NCBI GenBank assembly: GCA_938039975.1
Contig: CALHTM010000019.1
Span: 1 to 18,998 of the forward strand
Reading direction: 5' to 3'
Length of the DNA stretch: 18,998 bases
DNA from: an uncultured Candidatus Saccharibacteria bacterium
GTDB taxonomy: Bacteria > Patescibacteriota > Saccharimonadia > Saccharimonadales > Saccharimonadaceae
Below are positions 6,840-11,736 of this stretch, piece by piece (position 1 is the first letter of the stretch; every line of letters begins with the position of its first letter). The position numbers and the translations under genes are program-made. The notes beneath the pieces were generated by a model that saw only the letters and a program-made list of their open reading frames with translations, made no database searches and had not been told where the DNA came from.

Positions 6840-7289
6840 ATCTAGCCGCCGCAGTTTAGCGGTCAAATACGCCGCAGCTACTAGCCACACGCCGGACAGC
6901 AGCAGGCTAACCACCCCCGGCAGCGCCGCTACCGCGCCAAACAAACTAACTTTTCCCTGTCCGCCGCTCATCAGTACAACCGCGCTAATCGCCAGCCAAA
7001 CGCCAGGCGCTAGCAATGTGCACGCACCTGATATTCGCCTCTCTAACTTGCTCAACCGCGGCATAGACAACAAAAATGGCAAAGAAATAAATTCTAGCAA
7101 AACTATAGCAATCGCGACGATAGTGCCGTCGCCAATCCCCAGCAATTCTAGAGTTTTTGGAAATTTCTCGAACCTAAACAATTGCGCCAACATTATAATA
7201 ATCGTCCAGAAACCTGCTGCCAGCGCCGCATACTGTGCGCGCTTCTTGAAAATTGTTGGCGGAAAAATACTAGCTATAAACTGTTTCAT
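6831..7289 (-). CDS. Polytopic membrane protein, 152 aa
   Basis: No family recognised. Four hydrophobic segments are visible: AALAAGFWTIIIMLAQLF, IVAIAIVLLEFISLPFLL, LAPGVWLAISAVVLM and VVSLLLSGVWLVAAAYLTA, separated by short basic loops, with a basic C-terminus (KLRRLDLK). ATG 7289 is chosen rather than the upstream 7313 start because an extended -10 box (TGC-TATGCT, -10 at 7296-7301) ends 6 nt before it, so the mRNA is probably leaderless. The gene is followed closely by the tRNA-Gln promoter, which overlaps its stop codon. Confidence 0.75.
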   Translation of the reverse strand: MKQFIASIFPPTIFKKRAQYAALAAGFWTIIIMLAQLFRFEKFPKTLELLGIGDGTIVAIAIVLLEFISLPFLLSMPRLSKLERRISGACTLLAPGVWLAISAVVLMSGGQGKVSLFGAVAALPGVVSLLLSGVWLVAAAYLTAKLRRLDLK

Positions 7290-7295
7290 ATTATT

Positions 7296-7304
7296 AGCAT
7301 AGCA
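7296..7304 (-). promoter_or_regulatory. Extended -10 promoter of the 152-aa membrane protein
   Basis: Minus strand TGC-TATGCT ends 6 nt before ATG 7289; no Shine-Dalgarno. Confidence 0.55.
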
Positions 7305-7445
7305 TTTTTCCACACGATTTTTTATTTTTTGTCCAAAAAATGCTTGCTATTAAACACAAAAACGTATATTGTATAGACAGCGAAGTTACAAAAACAAACA
7401 CAAAAATGTATCGATCGCTCTCCGATAAATCCACCACAACAATGA

Positions 7446-7480
7446 AATACTCCTCTGCCTTGGCGAGGAGTATTTTGTTT
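7446..7480. terminator. Terminator downstream of trmD
   Basis: A 10-bp stem (7446-7455 with 7465-7474, AATACTCCTC/GAGGAGTATT) has a 9-nt loop. A T-rich tail follows on the + strand and a shorter one on the minus strand. It lies about 55 nt past the trmD stop. In the 7290-7530 gap I see no convincing gene; the AT-rich stretch 7340-7380 has -10-like sequences on the + strand, which could make a short RNA ending here, but support is weak. Confidence 0.65.
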
Positions 7481-7530
7481 CCTAATTTAGTTGACGCTAG
7501 CTGGGTCTGCCCGGCGCTGGCAAAATCGCT

Positions 7531-8187
7531 TTATTCCCCAGCCTTTTTGCTGTGCGCTGCCCGCCATTCGGCGATTTTGCCATGATGTCCACTAAGTAGC
7601 ACCTCTGGCACGCGCAAACCTTGCCATTCCTCAGGCCGAGTGTATTGCGGGTATTCTAGTGTTTCGCCGTCGCTAAAGCTCTCAATCGCTGCGCTGTTTT
7701 CGCCGCCAAGTACACCAGGAATTAACCGCACAATCGAATCAATAATCGTCATCGCTGGCAATTCGCCGCCAGTTAGCACATAATCACCGACGCTAAGCTC
7801 TTGATCGACCAGCGCCATAATTCGCTCGTCATAGCCCTCGTAGCGCCCGCAGATCACAATATAACCATCTTCGCTTTCGCTGTATTGCTGCGCCAACGCC
7901 TGCCGCCAACGCTGGCCGCGCGGTGTCATGATTAAGACTTTAGCGCCAGAGTCAATCTGTTTAGCCTGCTGCACCGCATTCCATAGCGGTTCGACCATCA
8001 GCAGCATACCATCGCCGCCGCCGTACGGCGTATCGTCGACCGTCCGGCGCGGGCCTAATCCAAACTGACGCAAATCGATCGTCGAAAGCTCAACATGGCC
8101 GTCTTTTTGCGCTTTCCACATCATCGAACTGCCGAACACGCCAGCGAACATTTCTGGAAATAAGGTGATCACCTGAATTTTTCTCAT
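7531..8187 (-). CDS. trmD: tRNA (guanine37-N1)-methyltransferase
   Basis: SAM-dependent enzyme that makes m1G37 next to the anticodon of tRNAs reading CNN and some other codons, preventing +1 frameshifts. SPOUT fold motifs are clear: RKIQVITLFPEMF at the N-terminus, the region DDTPYGGGDGMLLM, the knot residues ICGRYEGYDERI, and LSVGDYVLTGGELPAM, which forms the SAM site. The C-terminal dimer region has the RPEEWQGLRVPEVLLSGHH segment. Length 218 aa is short for the family (E. coli about 255), trimmed at the C-terminus. ATG 8187 has no Shine-Dalgarno and lies 7 nt after a -10 box. It is separated from khpA and rpsP by cassette A; rimM, often next to trmD, is absent. Confidence 0.96.
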   Translation of the reverse strand: MRKIQVITLFPEMFAGVFGSSMMWKAQKDGHVELSTIDLRQFGLGPRRTVDDTPYGGGDGMLLMVEPLWNAVQQAKQIDSGAKVLIMTPRGQRWRQALAQQYSESEDGYIVICGRYEGYDERIMALVDQELSVGDYVLTGGELPAMTIIDSIVRLIPGVLGGENSAAIESFSDGETLEYPQYTRPEEWQGLRVPEVLLSGHHGKIAEWRAAHSKKAGE

Positions 8188-8194
8188 CTGTTAT

Positions 8195-8223
8195 AGTGTA
8201 GCAAGTCTTGACACGGATGTCTA
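8195..8223 (-). promoter_or_regulatory. trmD promoter, overlapping the cassette A promoter
   Basis: Minus strand TAGACA (8218-8223), 17-nt spacer, TACACT (8195-8200), with TGC giving an extended -10. It would start transcription at or just before the trmD ATG. The -35 lies inside the spacer of the divergent cassette A promoter, so both cannot be occupied together. Confidence 0.65.
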
Positions 8224-8241
8224 TCTGTGATATATATATCA
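8208..8241 (+). promoter_or_regulatory. Cassette A promoter with palindromic -10
   Basis: TTGACA at 8208-8213, 17-nt spacer, TATATA at 8231-8236, preceded by TGA (extended -10): close to the sigma-70 consensus. The -10 lies inside the 14-nt perfect palindrome TGATATATATATCA (8228-8241), a possible operator. Cassette B has the same arrangement. Confidence 0.8.
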
Positions 8242-8302
8242 ACTTTTGCTCAAAGTTGTCCTAGGGCAGAAGTCGCCCTTGCTTTGAGCAAAGAGAGGAA
8301 GG
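8241..8302 (+). promoter_or_regulatory. Cassette A leader with alternative hairpins
   Basis: Starting about where transcription should begin, AACTTT (8241-8246) pairs with AAAGTT (8252-8257) in a small hairpin with loop TGCTC. The competing fold pairs TTTGCTCAAAG (8245-8255) perfectly with CTTTGAGCAAA (8282-8292), enclosing a second small hairpin (AGGGC/GCCCT). The long stem ends directly at the Shine-Dalgarno region AGAGGAAGG (8294-8302), 5 nt before the ATG. The two folds exclude each other and could control ribosome access. Confidence 0.6.
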
Positions 8303-8307
8303 CGATC

Positions 8308-8484
8308 ATGCCGACCATCACCTCCGTCACTCCCGAGCCTCGCAAGAGGCTCTCCTTCCGGGAGCGCGTGCACCTGTACGCGCTCAGGAAGTTCATCAGG
8401 GCTTTGATGAATAACTGGCCGCGTCGCGCGGCATTCTGGCTCGGTTTCACCCAGGCTATCCGCCTGGATAGACTGAAGGGCTGA
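8308..8484 (+). CDS. Small basic protein of cassette A, 58 aa
   Basis: I do not recognise this protein. It is strongly basic (Arg/Lys throughout) with several Trp and Phe; the stretch from LSFRERVHLYALRKF to RAAFWLGFTQAIRL looks like one or two amphipathic helices, so RNA binding or membrane association are possible but unproven. ATG 8308 follows AGAGGAAGG, and the start context GATCATGCCGA is the same as in the 31-240 ORF. About 48 of 58 codons end in G or C by my count, against 26 of 48 in the nearby rpmF. It is on the opposite strand to all neighbours and has its own promoter, structured leader and terminal stem-loop. Overlapping reading frames on both strands lack these signals. Confidence 0.7.
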   Translation: MPTITSVTPEPRKRLSFRERVHLYALRKFIRALMNNWPRRAAFWLGFTQAIRLDRLKG

Positions 8485-8487
8485 CAC

Positions 8488-8607
8488 AGCCCGCCCGAAA
8501 ATAGCCCGCTGAAAATTGGTTCAACCTGGTTCGAGACGCAGATCTTGCATCTCCTGGGTTGAAACACCCAGTTTCCGGCTTGAGCACGTTTTCGGCGGGC
8601 TATTTTC
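8488..8607 (+). terminator. Cassette A terminal structure (20-bp stem, structured loop)
   Basis: Arms 8497-8516 and 8588-8607 pair over 20 bp with only G-T wobbles; the base is GAAAATAGCCCGC/GCGGGCTATTTTC. Inside the 71-nt loop is a nested stem TTCAACC (8520-8526)/GGTTGAA (8557-8563). An extra AGCCCGCC at 8488-8495 can pair instead with GGCGGGCT (8594-8601), giving a second register. The same base sequence recurs in cassette B. The T-run after the stem is poor, so a role beyond termination is possible. On the minus strand it lies upstream of the trmD promoter. Confidence 0.7.
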
Positions 8608-8723
8608 ATGTCTTGCAATAATTTGCTGCAATCTAGATTTTATTGCCTGATAGTATTTGACTTCTACTACGTTATATTTTATCTATATATTTGTGCTTTT
8701 ACAAAAAAGTTGTATAGTTGCAA

Positions 8724-8758
8724 TTGACACGTTTGGCTTTTCGTGTAATAGATTACAC
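8724..8758 (+). promoter_or_regulatory. Orphan promoter with inverted repeat
   Basis: TTGACA (8724-8729), 16-nt spacer, TAATAG (8746-8751). The -10 is centred in an inverted repeat, GTGTAAT-AG-ATTACAC (8743-8758), which resembles a repressor site. No ORF follows; a transcript would run only to the hairpin at 8792-8810. A weaker match (TTGACT 8657, TATCTA 8680) lies upstream. I see no gene in the rest of 8608-8784. Confidence 0.35.
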
Positions 8759-8784
8759 CTAGCCTTCTCGAAATTTCACCCCAA

Positions 8785-8810
8785 CAAAAAAACCGCCTCA
8801 AAAGACGGCT
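8785..8810 (-). terminator. Terminator of khpA unit
   Basis: On the minus strand GCCGTC pairs with GGCGGT (8804-8809 with 8792-8797, two G-T wobbles) around a 6-nt loop and is followed by a run of seven T. A second hairpin, CAAACCA/TGGTTTG at 8832-8850, lies between it and the khpA stop. It ends transcription before cassette A. Confidence 0.75.
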
Positions 8811-8915
8811 TTCTTGCACAAATAAGTCTCTCAAACCATTTGTTGGTTTGCTCGCAGTAGAGCTTTTGTACTTTGTTTTCGTTAGTTCAGGGTTCTCGCA
8901 TGAACTTACTTATGA

Positions 8916-9323
8916 TTATATATCAAGGTCGTCTAATTCTGCAAGCTCTTGGCGCGACTTTTTTGCGAAATCGCTTTCGGTTTCTGTGTTTTCTGCGTCA
9001 TTTTCCACAGAATCACTAGTAGCGTTTTCCACATCATTATCCACTGCAGCCGAATCGGCGTCCTCGCGGTCGTCATTATTGACGATTTTCAGGTTGTAAT
9101 GAGCAGTATTTTTAGCGCCCAACGCCCGCAGCAGCGTGCGCAGTCCTTGCGCGGTCGAGCCGCGGCGGCCAATCACCCGGCCTAAGTCTTCTGGATTGAC
9201 AGTTAGAGTCAGCAAAACACCCTTCTCGTCGACAATCCGGTCAACAACCACATCATCTGGATGTCCTACTAGTGATTTTACGATATATTCGACAAATTCC
9301 TGGTCAATGGTCGACATGCCCAC
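8916..9323 (-). CDS. khpA: KH-domain RNA-binding protein KhpA with acidic tail
   Basis: Small KH-domain RNA-binding protein (KhpA/YlqC family); in Gram-positive bacteria it pairs with KhpB and affects cell division and RNA levels. Residues 4-80 are the KH domain, starting FVEYIVKSLVGHPDDV, with the RNA-gripping loop GRVIGRRGSTA (GXXG at 52-55). The family is normally about 75-80 aa; here a further 55 residues form an Asp/Glu/Asn-rich tail, probably disordered. The start is taken as GTG 9323, 7 nt after AAGGAGG (9331-9337); ATG 9317 is the alternative, with a 13-nt spacing. It follows rpsP, as is usual, but a terminator lies between them, so it may have its own weak promoter (TACAAT near 9368-9373) or depend on read-through. 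Confidence 0.9.
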   Translation of the reverse strand: MGMSTIDQEFVEYIVKSLVGHPDDVVVDRIVDEKGVLLTLTVNPEDLGRVIGRRGSTAQGLRTLLRALGAKNTAHYNLKIVNNDDREDADSAAVDNDVENATSDSVENDAENTETESDFAKKSRQELAELDDLDI

Positions 9324-9394
9324 GGTATCTCCTCCTTTGCGGTCACACGGTTACTATCGTACTTTTATTGTAACATGCTTTTGCTATGAAATCG

Positions 9395-9429
9395 AAAAAC
9401 GCGCCCCAACCATGCAGCTAGAGCGCGCT
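9395..9429 (-). terminator. Terminator of rpsP
   Basis: On the minus strand AGCGCGCTC (9421-9429) pairs with GGGCGCGTT (9398-9406), nine pairs with two wobbles and a 14-nt loop, followed by a T-run at 9395-9399. It starts 18 nt past the rpsP stop. Confidence 0.75.
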
Positions 9430-9447
9430 AGTTCGTAATTAAAAGCG

Positions 9448-9810
9448 TTAGGCTTCAGCTGGAGCTTCTGTCTCTTCGGCAGCTGGCTCTTCTTTTGGCT
9501 GATTCTTGCGCAGCTTTTCAGTATTCTTGACCGCTTTGGTCTTGCCGCCCTGGAACTCTTTAACCCATTTCGGCAGCTTGACACCAGCTTCTTTTAACAA
9601 CTTCGCAACGCGCGGCGTCGGTTGAGCGCCGTTATCAAGGTATTTTTGAGCAGCCTCGACATTGATATTGGCATCTTTGGTATGCGGGTTGTAGCTACCG
9701 ACATAAGCAACCACGCGGCCGCTCGATGGATGGCGCTGTGCTTCCTGGACGGCGACGCGGTATACCGGATAAGCCTTGCGGCCCAAACGTTGCAAACGAA
9801 TTGCGAGCAT
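9448..9810 (-). CDS. rpsP: Ribosomal protein bS16
   Basis: Small-subunit protein bS16, needed for 30S assembly. The N-terminal 80 residues match the family: MLAIRLQRLGRKAYPVYRVAV, then SSGRVVAYVGSYNPHT and a region with AAQKYLDNGAQPTPRV. It then carries a Lys-rich segment and an acidic, Ala/Pro/Glu-rich C-terminus, giving 120 aa instead of 80-90; C-terminal tails are variable in bS16. ATG 9810 has AAAGGAAG upstream with a 10-nt spacing. The promoter at 9862-9890 is close to consensus, as expected for a highly expressed gene. A terminator follows directly. Confidence 0.96.
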   Translation of the reverse strand: MLAIRLQRLGRKAYPVYRVAVQEAQRHPSSGRVVAYVGSYNPHTKDANINVEAAQKYLDNGAQPTPRVAKLLKEAGVKLPKWVKEFQGGKTKAVKNTEKLRKNQPKEEPAAEETEAPAEA

Positions 9811-9861
9811 AAAATTAAAACTTCCTTTACTTCACGTTAGTACTATTGTTACTTCTGTCAT

Positions 9862-9890
9862 ATTCTAGCGTGTTACGGGTAAAATGTCAA
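9862..9890 (-). promoter_or_regulatory. rpsP promoter
   Basis: Minus strand TTGACA (9885-9890), 17-nt spacer, TAGAAT (9862-9867). The leader would be about 45 nt. Its TTGACA and 17-nt spacer match those of the cassette promoters. Confidence 0.8.
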
Positions 9891-10008
9891 CAAAGCGCCT
9901 AAGCCGCCGCTAGACACCTTTTTGTTCAAGTCTAGCCTATAAGACCAATTCAGGCAGAAAACGCCGCTATAGGGCGCAAAAACGGCCAAAACAGCTCAAA
10001 AATACTTA

Positions 10009-10037
10009 AAATTTGCGAAATTTGCGAAATTATTGCG
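10009..10037 (+). repeat. Tandem 9-bp repeats upstream of cassette B promoter
   Basis: AAATTTGCG occurs at 10009-10017 and again at 10018-10026, followed by a degenerate third copy (AAATTATTGCG, 10027-10037). They end 7 nt before the -35 of cassette B, in the position of an UP element or activator sites. The rest of 9891-10008 has no gene; CTAGAC/GTCTAG can form a weak hairpin near 9910-9935. Confidence 0.45.
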
Positions 10038-10044
10038 GAAAACG

Positions 10045-10080
10045 TTGACATGGCGATTCATATGTGATATATATATATCA
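10045..10080 (+). promoter_or_regulatory. Cassette B promoter with palindromic -10
   Basis: TTGACA at 10045-10050, 17-nt spacer, TATATA at 10068-10073 with an upstream TGA. The -10 is embedded in the 16-nt perfect palindrome TGATATATATATATCA (10065-10080), one TA longer than in cassette A. Confidence 0.8.
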
Positions 10081-10153
10081 GCTTTTCGCTCAGAGTTACC
10101 TAAAAAGGAGCGAAAAGCTGCTCTTTTTGCTCTGTGAAAGCTAGAAAGGAGGA
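10079..10153 (+). promoter_or_regulatory. Cassette B leader: attenuator-like hairpins and RBS
   Basis: Arms 10079-10091 and 10108-10120 form a perfect 13-bp stem (CAGCTTTTCGCTC/GAGCGAAAAGCTG), followed by CTCTTTTTG, which looks like an intrinsic terminator before the gene. Two competing pairings use the same 5' arm: AGCTTT (10080-10085) with AGAGTT (10092-10097), matching the small hairpin of cassette A with two pairs changed to G-U, and AGCTTT/CAGAG with CTCTG/AAAGCT (10130-10142). AAAGGAGG (10146-10153) is the Shine-Dalgarno, 4 nt before ATG 10158. Confidence 0.6.
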
Positions 10154-10157
10154 CACG

Positions 10158-10409
10158 ATGGATGTCATCGTCGTCTCACTGCCTCTCATCGGAAGGTTCG
10201 CCTTTATCCCCGACAGAGATGTGCAGCTGGCTCTCAGTAACATGTCCGTGGAAGATAGACGAGCCACCCTTGCCAACATGGAGAGGCAGACTACCTCTCT
10301 TTTGGCACTCCAGTGTGCCGACATCTTCGCCCCCGACATGTCGATCACCAAGAGCATCGACTCTGGGTTGTACTTCACCAGTCAGATGGTGAAGTACAAC
10401 ATCTCCTAG
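10158..10409 (+). CDS. Small protein of cassette B, 83 aa
   Basis: I do not recognise this protein and it shows no similarity by eye to the cassette A product or the 31-240 product. A hydrophobic start (MDVIVVSLPLIGRFAFI) is too short and interrupted for a clear signal peptide or membrane segment; the remainder is mixed, with one Cys (LQCADIF), several Met and an overall soluble, partly helical look. ATG 10158 follows AAAGGAGG; the earlier start at 10134 falls inside the leader structures and is rejected. About 62 of 83 codons end in G or C by my count. Antiparallel to rnc and rpsP, with its own promoter, leader and terminator. Confidence 0.7.
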   Translation: MDVIVVSLPLIGRFAFIPDRDVQLALSNMSVEDRRATLANMERQTTSLLALQCADIFAPDMSITKSIDSGLYFTSQMVKYNIS

Positions 10410-10412
10410 TCG

Positions 10413-10490
10413 AGCCCGCCGAGAAAATAGCTCGCTAGAGGTTTAAAGCCTCAGCGCGGCCCTCTGGCGGGCTATTTTCTTTGGTTTTTT
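10413..10490. terminator. Cassette B terminator, 19-bp stem, shared with rnc
   Basis: Arms 10423-10441 and 10461-10479 pair continuously over 19 bp (two G-U), with a 19-nt loop, followed on the + strand by TTTGGTTTTTT. The base, GAAAATAGCTCGC/GCGGGCTATTTTC, is nearly identical to that of cassette A. AGCCCGCC (10413-10420) can compete for GGCGGGCT (10466-10473), as in A. It begins 10 nt after the convergent rnc stop, so it may also end rnc transcripts. Confidence 0.85.
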
Positions 10491-11199
10491 ATTGCCGTTT
10501 CTTATACTCTTCCAGCGCTGCCCGGGCGGCTTGCTGCTGGGCGGTTTGTTTGCTAGGGCCGATGCCTTTACCCATCAGTTTGTCGCCGACATAAGCGCCG
10601 AGCGTGAAAACCTTATCGTGGTCTGGGCCGTCTTCGGCGATGACTTTGTAGACTGGCGTAGCGCCGTCGACGCGCTGGCTGATTTCTTGCAGATGGCTTT
10701 TAGGGTCGCGCCAAGAGCCGCTCTCTAAAATTCCGTCAAGTTTGCTGATAGTATGCTTCTCGATAAAGGCCGCCGCGGCATCATAGCCGCGCTCCAAATA
10801 AATCGAACCGATCACTGCTTCGTAAGCATTGGCTAGAATCTGATGGCGCGCCCGCTCGGAGCCATGCTTCTCGCCGCGGCTCATCCGCACCAATGGCTCA
10901 TAACCAAGCTCTTCGCCAGATTTAGCATTACTAGTGGTGTTAACTAGCGCCGCGCGCCAGCTAGTCAGGATTCCTTCCGGCTCGCTATAATGTTTATATA
11001 AATAATCCGTCACCACCAGCTCTAGCACGGCGTCGCCCAGAAATTCCAAGCGCTCATTGTGCTCGCTCACCGATTTTTTGTGCTCGTTAACATAGCTGCG
11101 ATGCGTCAAAGCAGTAATCAGAAGTTGAATATCGTTATATTCAAAACCTAATTTCTGCTTCGCCCAATCTTGATACGGCCCAGTTGGCATGCCGCTCAT
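10489..11199 (-). CDS. rnc: Ribonuclease III
   Basis: Double-strand RNA endonuclease that processes rRNA and structured mRNAs. The catalytic domain (1-150) has the signature NERLEFLGDAVLELV at 48-62 with E52 and D56. The second metal-binding motif reads ILANAYEAVIGSIYLERG: E127 is present, but the Asp usual three residues before it is Asn124. A double-stranded RNA-binding domain spans about 160-235 (DPKSHLQEISQ to AAARAALEEYKKR, approximate). Length 236 aa is normal. ATG 11199 follows AAGGAGG by 4 nt. It is last in the rpmF-nusB-Nudix-rnc run (27-nt gap after the Nudix gene). Long perfect hairpins in the adjacent cassettes are potential substrates, which is only inference. Confidence 0.95.
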   Translation of the reverse strand: MSGMPTGPYQDWAKQKLGFEYNDIQLLITALTHRSYVNEHKKSVSEHNERLEFLGDAVLELVVTDYLYKHYSEPEGILTSWRAALVNTTSNAKSGEELGYEPLVRMSRGEKHGSERARHQILANAYEAVIGSIYLERGYDAAAAFIEKHTISKLDGILESGSWRDPKSHLQEISQRVDGATPVYKVIAEDGPDHDKVFTLGAYVGDKLMGKGIGPSKQTAQQQAARAALEEYKKRQ

Positions 11200-11226
11200 C
11201 TTTCCTCCTTTTCGTATTTTGTAAGT

Positions 11227-11736
11227 TTATAAGTTTTCTTGGCGGATCCGCGTTTTAGCTTTCAGCATTAGCTTGGCAATATCTTCGTATTCGATCAGCT
11301 CGAGCGCCTCGTTGAACGGGAACCATTTGATACCTTTCATCCAATCCTCTTTCTGGATTTCATCGCCGCTGGTACGAACGCGCACCAAATAAATTTGCGT
11401 CGTCATCAAAACGAGCTTATCGAGACGGCGATAGCGAAAATGAATCTTGCCCAGCCAGCCTAGCATATCAACGTCGTGCAAGCCAGCTTCCTCGCCAATT
11501 TCGCGGCGAGCAGTCTGCACGGCCGTCTCACCCTCCTCGATGTGGCCTTTGGGAATTGTCCAGCGGTCTTTGGCATCCTGAATCAGTAAAATCTCGATAC
11601 CCGACTCGCCGTGACGGAAAATCACGCCGCCGCTAGTTGGCTCGCGGACGATTTCTTGGATAGACGCCGAACGCGACTTTGTTAAATATTTGCGTATATG
11701 ATCAAACTTGCTTCTGTTGGCCTTCGGCTTTGGCAT
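11227..11736 (-). CDS. Nudix hydrolase
   Basis: Hydrolyses a nucleoside diphosphate linked to another group; the substrate is not evident. The Nudix box is complete at residues 64-86: GHIEEGE, then TAVQTAR, then REIGEEAGL, matching GX5EX7REUXEEXGU. It follows a typical beta strand (GGVIFRHGESGIEILLIQD) and WTIPKG. The N-terminal 30 residues are basic. ATG 11736 is chosen because GAGGAAGG lies just upstream, and the upstream in-frame starts fall deep inside nusB. It overlaps the end of nusB by 35 nt in another frame, so translation is probably coupled. Length 169 aa fits a single-domain Nudix protein such as the diadenosine polyphosphatase or MutT-like groups. Confidence 0.9.
   Translation of the reverse strand: MPKPKANRSKFDHIRKYLTKSRSASIQEIVREPTSGGVIFRHGESGIEILLIQDAKDRWTIPKGHIEEGETAVQTARREIGEEAGLHDVDMLGWLGKIHFRYRRLDKLVLMTTQIYLVRVRTSGDEIQKEDWMKGIKWFPFNEALELIEYEDIAKLMLKAKTRIRQENL

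Noticed and set aside
6625..7302. 225-codon + strand ORF covering tRNA-Gln and the 152-aa membrane protein
   Set aside because: It reads through a complete tRNA gene and antisense to a well-supported gene.
8520..8563. Degenerate tRNA in the cassette A loop (contains GGTTCGAG)
   Set aside because: No acceptor stem, D arm or anticodon arm can be built around it.
8488..8607. Rho-independent terminator pair as evidence of an integron attC array
   Set aside because: No integrase in the window, each unit has its own promoter, and I could not identify attC core sites; kept only as a remote possibility.
8250..8618. 122-codon minus-strand ORF across cassette A
   Set aside because: It runs through the promoter-proximal leader and terminal stem of the + strand cassette, has no ribosome site, and its frame is explained by the G/C-rich opposite ORF.
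8657..8860. 67-codon + strand ORF starting with TTG
   Set aside because: No ribosome site, crosses the khpA terminator, low-complexity composition.
10009..10037. CRISPR array
   Set aside because: Two or three 9-bp direct repeats without spacers are far too short, and no cas genes are present.
10100..10378. 92-codon minus-strand ORF across cassette B
   Set aside because: Antisense shadow of the 83-aa ORF; no start signals, whereas the + strand ORF has a promoter, AAAGGAGG and a terminator.
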